In this document: one piece after another, positions 5,149 to 10,699 of the stretch
Layout of the letters: each line of letters starts with the position of its first letter
Position numbering within the stretch: the first letter of the stretch is position 1
Assembly: GCA_963730315.1 (NCBI GenBank)
Contig: CAVSRD010000013.1
Span: 1 to 10,699, forward strand
Direction of reading: 5' to 3'
DNA length: 10,699 nucleotides
Source: VRUE01 sp963730315
GTDB taxonomy: Bacteria; Actinomycetota; Thermoleophilia; Solirubrobacterales; 70-9
Translations under genes and position numbers: made by a program
Notes under the pieces: generated by a model
Database searches by the model: none
What the model was told of the DNA's origin: nothing
Seen by the model: the letters and a program-made list of their open reading frames with translations, nothing else

Positions 5149-6429
5149 GTGCCGCGCGAGCCCCTTTCGGTAGCACAGGTCACGCCCCACCGTTGGGGTG
5201 CGCGGAGCCCGGTCAACCAGTTCGCCCGGCGGGTCTCCGAGGAGCTGGAAAGCCGCGGCCACCGGGTGCTGACACTCGGCGCCGGAGACCCGGTCAAGAA
5301 GCTGCTCGCGGAGACGCCGCTCGACGTCGTCCACGTCCATGACCCGTTCGCGCCGAGCGTCTCCTCGGCGGCGCTGCGGCACTCCTCCTCGCTAAACGTC
5401 GCCAGCTTCCACGCTCCGCACGAACGGGTCCTCTCGACCCAGGTGGCGCGGCCGCTGGTCGAGATCTTCTTCGGCCGCCTCGACGCCCGCACCGTCGCCA
5501 GCCCGGCAACCGGCGAGCTGCTGACGCGCTACTTCCCCGGCTCCTACGAGCTGGTCGCGCCGGGCAGCGGGAGGCGCGACTGGGCCGTCGTCGCGGCCGA
5601 GCTGGAGGCGATCTACCGGCGGCTCGTCGCCCGCCGCCACGACCCGGCCGGCAACCCCGAACTGCGGGAGCGGATCGCCGCGCGACCGCTGATCGAGGTC
5701 GACCTGCACATGCACACCGACCACTCGCCCGACTGCGCGACGCCGGTCGAGGTGCTGCTGGAGACGGCGCGCGACCGCGGCCTCGGGGCGATCGCGATCA
5801 CCGACCACAACGAGGTCTCCGGGGCGCTGGAGGCGCGCCGCATCGCCGCGCAGATGGGCAACCTGAAGGTGATCGTCGGCGAGGAGGTGAAGACGGCCGG
5901 CCAGGGCGAGGTGATCGGCCTCTTCCTCGAGGAGAAGGTCCCGCCCGGCTTGACGATGGCCGAGACGATCGCAGAGATCCGCCGCCAGGGCGGCCTCGTC
6001 TACGTCCCGCACCCGTTCGACCGCTTCCACTCGGTGCCCGACTACGAGCACCTGATGGAGATCGTCGAGGAGATCGACGTGCTCGAGGTCTTCAACCCGC
6101 GGGTCGCGCTGACCGCGTTCAACGAGGAGGCCGAGCGCTTCGCACGCAAGTACCGGATCGTCCCCGGGGCGGGCTCGGACAGCCACGTCGCCCAGGGGCT
6201 GGGCAGCGTGCGGGTGCGGATCCACGACTTCGACGGGCCCGGGGAGTTCCTCGAGGCGATGCGCGACGCCGACATCACCCGAAAGCACAAGAACCTCGTC
6301 TACGTGCAGGCGCTGAAGCTGCTGCAGACGGCGGGGCGGCCGAAGGCGCCGAAGCGCAGCGTCCGCGACGCCAAGCCGGTGCGGGGCGGGAGGCCGCGGG
6401 GGAAGCGGCGCCCGGCGAGCAAGAGCTGA
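5149..6429 (+). CDS. GT4-like N-terminal segment fused to a PHP-domain phosphoesterase
   Basis: Two-part protein of 426 aa. Residues 6-165 look like a GT4 glycosyltransferase that has lost its sugar-nucleotide domain. There is a Rossmann-like start (VAQVTPHRWGARSPVNQFA, 8-26), SRGHRVLTLGAGD (35-47), DVVHVHDPFAPS (59-70), ASFHAPHER (85-93), RYFPGSYELVAPG (127-139), and then at once a helix, WAVVAAELEAIYRRLV (145-160), resembling the C-terminal helix of such enzymes. The roughly 170-residue donor domain expected between them is absent. Residues 182-380 are a PHP domain with full metal motifs: DLHMHTDH (His187, His189), TDHN (Asp219, His220), GEE (245-246), PHPFDR (His288) and GSDSH (Asp344, His346). 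A basic tail (397-426) may bind nucleic acid or anionic lipid. The GTG start is 7 nt after the ino1 stop with no clear Shine-Dalgarno. PHP phosphoesterase activity is likely; substrate unknown. Confidence 0.85.
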   Translation: MPREPLSVAQVTPHRWGARSPVNQFARRVSEELESRGHRVLTLGAGDPVKKLLAETPLDVVHVHDPFAPSVSSAALRHSSSLNVASFHAPHERVLSTQVARPLVEIFFGRLDARTVASPATGELLTRYFPGSYELVAPGSGRRDWAVVAAELEAIYRRLVARRHDPAGNPELRERIAARPLIEVDLHMHTDHSPDCATPVEVLLETARDRGLGAIAITDHNEVSGALEARRIAAQMGNLKVIVGEEVKTAGQGEVIGLFLEEKVPPGLTMAETIAEIRRQGGLVYVPHPFDRFHSVPDYEHLMEIVEEIDVLEVFNPRVALTAFNEEAERFARKYRIVPGAGSDSHVAQGLGSVRVRIHDFDGPGEFLEAMRDADITRKHKNLVYVQALKLLQTAGRPKAPKRSVRDAKPVRGGRPRGKRRPASKS

Positions 6430-7091
6430 TGCAGGGCGCCGGCGCGAAAGGAGCCGCGGCCGGCCCGTCAAAGAGATCGGCCAGCGTGCCGGCCACCGAC
6501 GACGAGATCAGGGAGAAGTACCTCGAGCGGGCGATCCGCGAGCTCAACCAGCTGACCCACGAGTTGCAGGAGTGCCAGCACTGCCCGCGCGGCAAGCTGA
6601 TGCCGGTGCTCGGCTCGGGGCATCCGCAGGCCGACGTCTTCATGGTCAAGCACGCCCCCGGCGTCGCCGAGATCGAAGAGGGCGTCGCCTTCTACGGGCG
6701 CGCCGGCAACGCGCTGATGAAAAGCTTCAAGCGGCTGGGGATCGACCCGCTGGTCGTCTACGGCACGCTCTGCGTCAAGTGCCCGATCGCCGAGCCCGAC
6801 CTCGCTGCCGAGGAGTGCGTGCGGCGCCTCGTCACCGAGCTGGCGATCGTCCAGCCGAAGATCGTCGTCGTCATGGGCGAGCCGGCGCTGCGCACCCTCA
6901 ACGGCCTCGAGCTGCCGCTGGCACGGTCGCTCGAGCCGCGCGAGGGCGAGATCCAGGCCTTCACCCCGACGGTCGACGCCCTCTACACCCCCGACATCGA
7001 CGAGTCGCTGGACGAAGAGAGCGCCAAGCAGCGCTTCTGGCGCGCGTTCCGGATGCTCGGCGAGTGGTACGAGGACCTGCCGCCCTACTAG
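6429..7091 (+). CDS. Divergent uracil-DNA-glycosylase-superfamily protein (HPS motif absent)
   Basis: Protein of 220 aa whose layout follows family 4/5 uracil-DNA glycosylases. CQHC (Cys49, Cys52) near the N-terminus, HAPGVAE (75-81) in the place of the GEAPG motif, FYGRAGNAL (88-96), LCVKCPI (114-120) with Cys115 and Cys118, Cys130, and a Rossmann-like VVVMGEPALRTL (147-158) all align in order. The Cys set is enough for the [4Fe-4S] cluster of that family. The C-terminal HPS catalytic loop is not found; the equivalent region reads LYTPDIDES (185-193), and the start of motif A is KH, not GE. It may be an inactive or re-purposed nucleic-acid binder. The start ATG overlaps the preceding stop (TGATG), implying translational coupling to the PHP protein; the first 22 residues are basic and low-complexity. 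Superfamily is fairly sure, activity is not. Confidence 0.78.
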   Translation: MQGAGAKGAAAGPSKRSASVPATDDEIREKYLERAIRELNQLTHELQECQHCPRGKLMPVLGSGHPQADVFMVKHAPGVAEIEEGVAFYGRAGNALMKSFKRLGIDPLVVYGTLCVKCPIAEPDLAAEECVRRLVTELAIVQPKIVVVMGEPALRTLNGLELPLARSLEPREGEIQAFTPTVDALYTPDIDESLDEESAKQRFWRAFRMLGEWYEDLPPY

Positions 7092-7864
7092 GGCGCGGCG
7101 GCCTCGGCAAGGGCGAGCATCGGCTCGGGCCTTGCCGAGGCCAGTCCCCTGACCACAAGCGTGTCGAGGGCGGTGTAGGCGGCGAGGGACTTCTGGGCGG
7201 TGTCGGCGTCGGGTGCGGCGACGCCGACCGTGCCCTCCGGCTCGCCGAGGCGGTCGAAGTGGTTGCGATAGCCGGCGTGCAGGTCGCGGTAGAAGGACTC
7301 CTCCTTGGCGAGCCGCTCGGCCGCGTCGGGACCGACCGCGGTGCGCACGTAGCCGAAGACGGGAGGCCGCTCGCGGCCGGCCTCGGCGGCGCCAGCCTCG
7401 ACCTGCCGGCGGGCGCGGGCGGCGAACTCGGGGGTCATCCAGTTGAAGAAGGCGCCGTCGAACTCGGCCCCGGCCAATGCGCACATCTTGGGACCCATCG
7501 CGGCGAGGACGAGGCGGACGCCGGGCAGCCGCTCGCGCAGCTCTGGCAGCGACTCGCGCATCCTGGTCAGCGGCTTCTCCGAGAAACCGGCACCGACCCC
7601 GAGCCAGAGCCGCGCCGGGTCGAGCCCGGTCGCCTCGAGGTCGGCCGCGATCTGCTCGGCGGGCGTGCGGTCGAGCGCGATCACCGCGACACCCAGCTCG
7701 ATCTGCGGCGCCGCGGCGGCGAACTCGGCCAGCGTCTCCAGCCCCTTTGCGCCGGGATGGTCGTTCGACCAGATCGACCCGTAGCCGAGCTCGGCGCAGC
7801 GGGCGGCAAGCGGCCGCGCCACATCGGGGTCGAGTCCGGCCGCGACGCCGAAGCCGCGGGGCAT
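7088..7864 (-). CDS. LLM-class (luciferase-like, possibly F420-dependent) oxidoreductase
   Basis: TIM-barrel flavin- or F420-using oxidoreductase of the bacterial-luciferase superfamily, 258 aa, substrate unknown. Family-like features run in order: FGVAAGLDPD (5-14), LGYGSIWSNDHP (26-37), a strand-turn IELGVAVIALDRTPAEQIAADL (55-76) typical of the TxR/HP region, RLWLGVGAGFSEKPL (85-99), and a late strand GAEFDGAFFNWMTPE (132-146). It is at the short end for the family (usually about 280-340 aa) and ends soon after the barrel. The ATG at 7864 shares one base with the methyltransferase stop (TGATG) and has AAAGGCGG 6 nt upstream, which fixes the start over an in-frame ATG at 7897. Its stop interlocks with that of the convergent glycosylase-like gene. 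F420 use is inferred from lineage, not seen. Confidence 0.82.
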   Translation of the reverse strand: MPRGFGVAAGLDPDVARPLAARCAELGYGSIWSNDHPGAKGLETLAEFAAAAPQIELGVAVIALDRTPAEQIAADLEATGLDPARLWLGVGAGFSEKPLTRMRESLPELRERLPGVRLVLAAMGPKMCALAGAEFDGAFFNWMTPEFAARARRQVEAGAAEAGRERPPVFGYVRTAVGPDAAERLAKEESFYRDLHAGYRNHFDRLGEPEGTVGVAAPDADTAQKSLAAYTALDTLVVRGLASARPEPMLALAEAAAP

Positions 7865-9210
7865 CAGGCGCCGCCTTTCTCGAGGAGCGCCACGCACTCG
7901 ATGTGGGGCGTCTGGGGGAACATGTCGACCGGCCTCACGCGGGCCAGCCTATAACCGGCCTCGACCATCTGCGCCGCGTCCCGGGCGAGCGTGGTCGGGT
8001 TGCATGAGACGTAGACGATCCGTTTCGCCTCGCACTCCAGCACCCGCCGCACGATCTTCTGCGAGAGTCCGGGCCGGGGAGGGTCGAGCACGACGACGTC
8101 CGGCTTGCCGGCCTGCTCAAGCAGCGGCCGCAACCCGGTGCGGGCGCTTCCGGCGACGAAGCGGGCGTTGCCGATCCCGTTGCGCTCGGCGTTGCGCTCC
8201 GCGTCGGCGATCGCCTCGGGTACCAGCTCCAACCCCCAGACCTCGCCGGCCCGGGCCGCCATCGTCAGGCCGATCGTGCCGATCCCGCAGTAGAGGTCGA
8301 AGACCCGCTCGCCGCCGCTCAGCCCGGCGTACTCGGCGGCGACCGCGTAGAGCCGCTCGGCCATCTCGGTGTTGGTCTGGAAGAAGGCGTCGTGGGAGAC
8401 CTCGAAGCGCAAGCCGCACAGCTCCTCGCGCAGCCACTCCTCGCCGAGCACGCCCGTGGGGCCGTCGCTCCCGCCCGAGCCGGGCTCGACCACGGTGTGC
8501 AGGTCGACCGGCGGCTTCGGGAAGCGCGCTGGTGTGGTGACGAGGCGGGTCTGGACCTGCCCGGTGCGCCGTCCCTCGCGCACCACCAGGTTGCAGAGGA
8601 CACCGCTGCCGGCGCGGCGGTCGTAGGGGGCGACCGATTCGCGGCGCGCCCAGGCGCGCACCTCGTTGCGCGCCGCGTTGCCGCGCTCGGAGGCGAGCTG
8701 GCAGTCCTCGACGCCGACGATCAGGTCCCAGCGGCCCGGCGCGTGGAAGCCGAGGGTCGTCTCGCCGTCGCGCACGCCCCAGGAGTATTCGAGCTTGTTG
8801 CGATACCGCCACTGCTCCAGCGCCGGTTCGATCTCCTCCAGCTCGAAGCCGTCGAGGCCTCCGATTCGCCGCAGCGCCTCGTGGACCTGGTCGCGCTTGT
8901 GGACCAGCTGGCGCTCGTAGGACAGCCCCTGCCACGGCGCCCCGGGGCAGGGCTCGCCTTCGTGGAGGCAGCGGTCGGCGACCCGGTCGGCGCCGCCGTG
9001 CAGCAGCTCGACCGCCCGCGCCTCCGCGAAGCGGCGCTTCGCCTTGGTGACCTCGGCCCGCACCCGGTCGCCGGGCAGGCCTCCGGCGACGAAGACGACG
9101 AAGCCGTCGACGCGGGCGACTCCCCGCCCGCCGAAGGCGAGCGATTCGACCTCGAGATCGAGTAGCTCGCCGCGGCGCGGCCGGGTCGCGGTCTCGCCGC
9201 CCGCCTCCAC
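7864..9210 (-). CDS. rlmD: RlmD/TrmA-family RNA (uracil-C5)-methyltransferase
   Basis: SAM-dependent enzyme of 448 aa that makes 5-methyluridine in RNA, probably 23S rRNA. An N-terminal TRAM domain (14-68, GELLDLEVESLAFGGRGVAR onward) binds RNA. The catalytic half has FFQTN (276-280), the SAM loop DLYCGIGTIGL (305-315), LDPPRPGL (375-382), VSCNPTTLARD (401-411) with nucleophile Cys403, and PHIE with the general base Glu438. The Fe-S region of E. coli RlmD (C-x5-C-x2-C plus a distant Cys) is altered: Cys81, Cys88 and Cys170 remain, but position 91 is Ala and the first gap is x6. Target site (U1939, U747 or tRNA U54) cannot be told from sequence alone. It starts with GTG immediately after the stop of the phasin-like gene and overlaps the oxidoreductase by one base, so the three are one transcript. 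Confidence 0.9.
   Translation of the reverse strand: MEAGGETATRPRRGELLDLEVESLAFGGRGVARVDGFVVFVAGGLPGDRVRAEVTKAKRRFAEARAVELLHGGADRVADRCLHEGEPCPGAPWQGLSYERQLVHKRDQVHEALRRIGGLDGFELEEIEPALEQWRYRNKLEYSWGVRDGETTLGFHAPGRWDLIVGVEDCQLASERGNAARNEVRAWARRESVAPYDRRAGSGVLCNLVVREGRRTGQVQTRLVTTPARFPKPPVDLHTVVEPGSGGSDGPTGVLGEEWLREELCGLRFEVSHDAFFQTNTEMAERLYAVAAEYAGLSGGERVFDLYCGIGTIGLTMAARAGEVWGLELVPEAIADAERNAERNGIGNARFVAGSARTGLRPLLEQAGKPDVVVLDPPRPGLSQKIVRRVLECEAKRIVYVSCNPTTLARDAAQMVEAGYRLARVRPVDMFPQTPHIECVALLEKGGA
7871..7878 (-). promoter_or_regulatory. Ribosome binding site of the LLM oxidoreductase
   Basis: AAAGGCGG on the minus strand lies 6 nt before the ATG at 7864, inside the last codons of the methyltransferase gene. 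It selects this ATG over the in-frame ATG at 7897. Confidence 0.55.
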
Positions 9211-9648
9211 CTAGCCCAGTTTTTTCCTCGCTCGGCGGGCTGCCTGGGTCGCCTGTTTACGTACCGGTTCGGCCCGCCCGCCCAGCTCTTTTCGTGCCTG
9301 TTTGATCAGCCGTTCGAGTTGTTTCAGCAGGGAGTCGGTCTGCCGGCGACCGCGTTTGAGCAGGTCGGAGACCATCTTTTCCGCGTCGCCGCGGGTCATC
9401 CGCCCCCGCTCGACGGCATCGTCGACGACCTCCTGCAGGCGGTCGCGGCTCAGCGTGACGCTGTGCTCGAGGTTCTCGCGGAACTGCTCGACGCTCTTGT
9501 CGAGGCCGGCGGCGCGGCCGGTCTGCTTTTTCGCCGCTTTGGCTTTCGGTTTCGCTTTCGATTTCGCCTTCGATTTCGGTTTCGCTTTCGCTTTCGATTT
9601 CGCCTTCGACTTTTTCGCTTTCGCGGAAGCCTGTTTTTTGGCCGCCAT
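9211..9648 (-). CDS. Phasin-like helical protein with histone H1-like Lys/Ala tail
   Basis: Small basic protein of 145 aa. Residues 1-42 are almost only Lys, Ala, Ser and Pro (repeats of KAKSKAKAKP type), like the DNA-binding tails of histone H1 and of actinobacterial or PhaF-type proteins. Residues 48-122 are amphipathic helix, with LSRDRLQEVVDDAVERGRMT (66-85) and RGDAEKMVSDLLKRGRRQTD (86-105), the pattern seen in PhaI/PhaF phasin-like proteins and related actinobacterial proteins with an ERGRMTxxDAE segment. A second basic stretch closes it (128-144). Likely a nucleoid-associated or granule-associated protein linking a coiled coil to DNA; no PHA genes are in the window, so the granule role is unsupported here. 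The start has a strong AGGAGG 8 nt away. It is followed with no gap by the methyltransferase gene. Confidence 0.8.
   Translation of the reverse strand: MAAKKQASAKAKKSKAKSKAKAKPKSKAKSKAKPKAKAAKKQTGRAAGLDKSVEQFRENLEHSVTLSRDRLQEVVDDAVERGRMTRGDAEKMVSDLLKRGRRQTDSLLKQLERLIKQARKELGGRAEPVRKQATQAARRARKKLG
9544..9609. repeat. Imperfect 30/36-bp tandem duplication built of TTTCGN hexamers
   Basis: Bases 9544-9573 (30 bp) recur at 9574-9609 with one extra TTTCGC hexamer inserted. Both copies consist of TTTCGC, TTTCGA, TTTCGG and similar hexamers and encode the Lys/Ala/Ser/Pro tail of the phasin-like protein on the minus strand. The tail probably grows and shrinks by slippage in 6-bp steps, which keep frame. 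Confidence 0.8.
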
Positions 9649-9656
9649 CGCTCTCG

Positions 9657-9662
9657 CCTCCT
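9657..9662 (-). promoter_or_regulatory. Consensus Shine-Dalgarno of the phasin-like gene
   Basis: AGGAGG on the minus strand lies 8 nt before the ATG at 9648. It is the only perfect Shine-Dalgarno at good spacing in the window and suggests strong translation of this small basic protein. The 54-bp gap to the upstream EEP gene shows no clear promoter or terminator. Confidence 0.75.
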
Positions 9663-9702
9663 GGTGTCGCTTCAGGTTTGCGTGTTCGGCATCCGGACTA
9701 TT

Positions 9703-10572
9703 TCACGACCGTCGTCTGGGGGCTGCAAACACCGCTTCGACCGGGGCGTGGTCCGAGAGGCGCACCGCGAGCCCGTCGCTGTGCAGCTCGCGCCGCTCGG
9801 GTGGGAGCTCCTGCGGCGGCTCGACCGCTTCCAGCCCGCGGGCCAGCAGGTGGTCGATCGCCCCCGGCCCGGTCGGTGCGGCGAGGCCGAAGCGATCGCG
9901 CAGCCGTTCGAACACCTCCGGATGCTCGGCGGGGCGCAGGTTGAGGTCGCCGCCGAACAGCAGTGGTGCCCGGCCCGCCCACGCGGTTGCCGCGGCCGCC
10001 GCCCGTAGCACGTCCTCGGTGGCGAGCGCCGGCCGGTCGTTGGTGGCGTGCAGGTTGGCGACACAGAGGCCGGGCCCGGTGCGGGTCAGCGCCATCGTTC
10101 GCCGCTCCGGCCGGCCGCTGTGGATCGTCACCTGCCGCCGCTCGACGATCGCGCCGCTCGGGCGCGCCCCTTGCCCCTGGCGGGTAGATGGGTTGCGGCG
10201 CAACGAGTCCCGGACCAGGGTGAGGTTCGAGCCGCCCTCCGCGGCGGCCATCAGGTCGGGGTTGGTTCGGGCGGCGAGGGCGCGCAGGGAGCCGAGCGAG
10301 TTGCGCGAGGTGAGCGCTCGGTGTGGCTCGGCGGCGCAGGCGCGGGCGAGCGGAGCGGCGAAGCGCGGCGGGCACTCCTGGAGCAGCGCGACGTCCCACG
10401 CGGCGCCGGCCAGCAGGTCGGCGAACTGGGGCAGCAGGTCGCGGTTGAGCTGGACGTGCGTCGCGTTGCGCTCGCACACCCCCAGCAGCCGCGAGCGCCA
10501 GGTGAAGAGCGCCGGGTCGGGCGGGAAGTCTCGACCGTGGAAGAGGTTCCAAGTGAGGGCGGTGAGCTGCAC
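9703..10572 (-). CDS. Cytosolic endonuclease/exonuclease/phosphatase-family protein
   Basis: EEP-fold metal-dependent phosphodiesterase of 289 aa with no signal peptide; substrate unknown. Motifs in order: LTWNLFHG (Asn9), DVALLQE (Glu66, metal ligand), VANLHATND (His175), LFGGDLNLRP (Asp209, Asn211), GAIDHLL (Asp240) and LSDHAPVEAVF (Asp274, His275). These are the standard catalytic set, so it should be active. The frame is open upstream to an ATG at 10674, but that part is antisense to the next gene and Ser/Arg-rich; I chose the GTG at 10572 because LTALTWNL is the usual beginning of the fold. It heads the minus-strand run with the phasin-like protein, the RNA methyltransferase and the oxidoreductase. 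Beyond the fold motifs it shows little likeness to the secreted EEP protein at the left end, so the two are not recent duplicates. Confidence 0.86.
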   Translation of the reverse strand: MQLTALTWNLFHGRDFPPDPALFTWRSRLLGVCERNATHVQLNRDLLPQFADLLAGAAWDVALLQECPPRFAAPLARACAAEPHRALTSRNSLGSLRALAARTNPDLMAAAEGGSNLTLVRDSLRRNPSTRQGQGARPSGAIVERRQVTIHSGRPERRTMALTRTGPGLCVANLHATNDRPALATEDVLRAAAAATAWAGRAPLLFGGDLNLRPAEHPEVFERLRDRFGLAAPTGPGAIDHLLARGLEAVEPPQELPPERRELHSDGLAVRLSDHAPVEAVFAAPRRRS

Positions 10573-10578
10573 GCCGCG

Positions 10579-10584
10579 TAGTAT
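10579..10584 (+). promoter_or_regulatory. Putative -10 element for the argF-like gene, in a 10-bp divergent gap
   Basis: TAGTAT fits TANNNT and overlaps the proposed ATG (10583). It is flanked by short inverted arms GCCGCG (10573-10578) and CGCGGC (10586-10591). If this is the -10 box, transcription would start near 10591 and a leaderless TTG at 10592, in frame, could be the true start. On the minus strand CATACT over 10580-10585 is a weaker -10-like match 7 nt before the EEP GTG. Confidence 0.4.
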
Positions 10585-10699
10585 GCGCGGCTTGTCCAAG
10601 CGTGACTTCATCACCGGCGAGGAGCTGGGCGCCTTCGAGCTGGCCGAGCTGCTCGACCTCGCCGCCAGGCTCAAATCGGCCCGTCGCGGTGGCGACCGG
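10583..10699 (+). CDS. argF: Ornithine carbamoyltransferase, N-terminal fragment (runs off the window)
   Basis: Only the first 39 codons are present, with no stop before the edge. The sequence SKRDFITGEELGAFELAELL (5-24) followed by DLAARLKSARR (25-35) matches the N-terminal pattern of ornithine carbamoyltransferases: a basic start, F-[IL]-x-G-E-E-L, then a helix ending in A-x-x-L-K. The family makes citrulline from ornithine and carbamoyl phosphate in arginine synthesis. The carbamoyl-phosphate-binding motif (SxRTR) would lie beyond the window, so aspartate carbamoyltransferase cannot be excluded strictly. The start is ATG 10583 or, if the gene is leaderless from TAGTAT, TTG 10592. It is divergent from the EEP gene with 10 bp between starts. 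Confidence 0.7.
   Translation, partial: MRGLSKRDFITGEELGAFELAELLDLAARLKSARRGGDR

Noticed and set aside
3822..5492. 556-codon open frame on the minus strand opposite ino1 and the PHP gene
   Set aside because: It is rich in Arg/Val/Asp/Leu with no recognisable motif, lies antisense to strongly supported genes, and is expected from GC-rich codon bias.
5392..6471. 359-codon minus-strand frame opposite the PHP gene
   Set aside because: It is a GC-bias shadow; the opposite strand carries all PHP metal-ligand motifs.
7088..7091. Stop codons of two convergent genes interlocked in CTAG
   Set aside because: A neat 4-base overlap, but common in compact genomes and with no evidence of function.
6572..7954. 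460-codon plus-strand frame across the glycosylase-like and oxidoreductase genes
   Set aside because: It is out of frame with one real gene and antisense to another, low-complexity Arg/Gly/Ala-rich, and shows no motif.
9536..9630. The TTTCGN hexamer array as a CRISPR or regulatory repeat array
   Set aside because: There are no spacers, and it is in frame as the Lys/Ala tail of a protein with a good ribosome binding site.

Overview
The window is GC-rich, gene-dense bacterial chromosome. It encodes an actinobacterial-type inositol-1-phosphate synthase, a phosphatidylinositol-phosphate-synthase-like CDP-alcohol phosphotransferase, a luciferase-fold oxidoreductase of the kind that often uses F420, and a Lys/Ala-tailed phasin- or histone-like protein. 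Several start codons lie 6 to 10 nt after a TANNNT hexamer with no clear Shine-Dalgarno. Together these suggest an actinobacterium, most likely of the Thermoleophilia (Solirubrobacter or Conexibacter type). That placement is inference from gene style, not a database match.

Layout. (1) 1-1122, plus strand: a secreted endonuclease/exonuclease/phosphatase-fold (EEP) protein whose start lies off the left edge; its GAA-rich codon use differs from its neighbours. A perfect 16-bp inverted repeat (1139-1190) separates it from the converging next unit. (2) 2357 down to 1208, minus strand: an Nth-type Fe-S DNA glycosylase/AP lyase, then a membrane-anchored monohaem cytochrome c. (3) 2433-7091, plus strand, divergent from nth: an Aur1/PAP2-type membrane phosphatase or phosphotransferase, a CDP-alcohol phosphatidyltransferase, inositol-phosphate synthase, an unusual protein joining a glycosyltransferase-like N-terminus to a complete PHP domain, and a divergent uracil-DNA-glycosylase-like protein. 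The last three are tightly packed (7-nt gap, then a TGATG overlap). (4) 10572 down to 7088, minus strand: a second, cytosolic EEP-fold protein, the phasin/histone-like protein, an RlmD/TrmA-family RNA m5U methyltransferase and an LLM-class oxidoreductase; the last three abut or overlap. This unit converges on unit 3 with the two stop codons sharing CTAG. (5) 10583-10699, plus strand: the first 39 codons of what looks like ornithine carbamoyltransferase, with only 10 bp to the divergent EEP gene.

How the genes fit together. The coherent system is unit 3. Inositol-phosphate synthase makes inositol phosphate from glucose-6-phosphate, the CDP-alcohol enzyme would attach it to CDP-diacylglycerol to give phosphatidylinositol phosphate (PIP), and the adjacent PAP2-type enzyme is a good positional candidate for removing the phosphate to give PI, or for transferring inositol phosphate to another lipid. 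The next gene begins with a segment resembling the acceptor-side half of a PimA-like GT4 mannosyltransferase. It appears to lack the whole nucleotide-sugar-binding domain but keep the C-terminal helix, and then runs into a PHP phosphoesterase with all its metal-ligand motifs. This fusion is the most unusual item in the window. The last gene resembles family 4 uracil-DNA glycosylases but lacks their HPS motif. No IS element, tRNA, rRNA or CRISPR array was seen, and no stretch over 300 bases lacks a gene.
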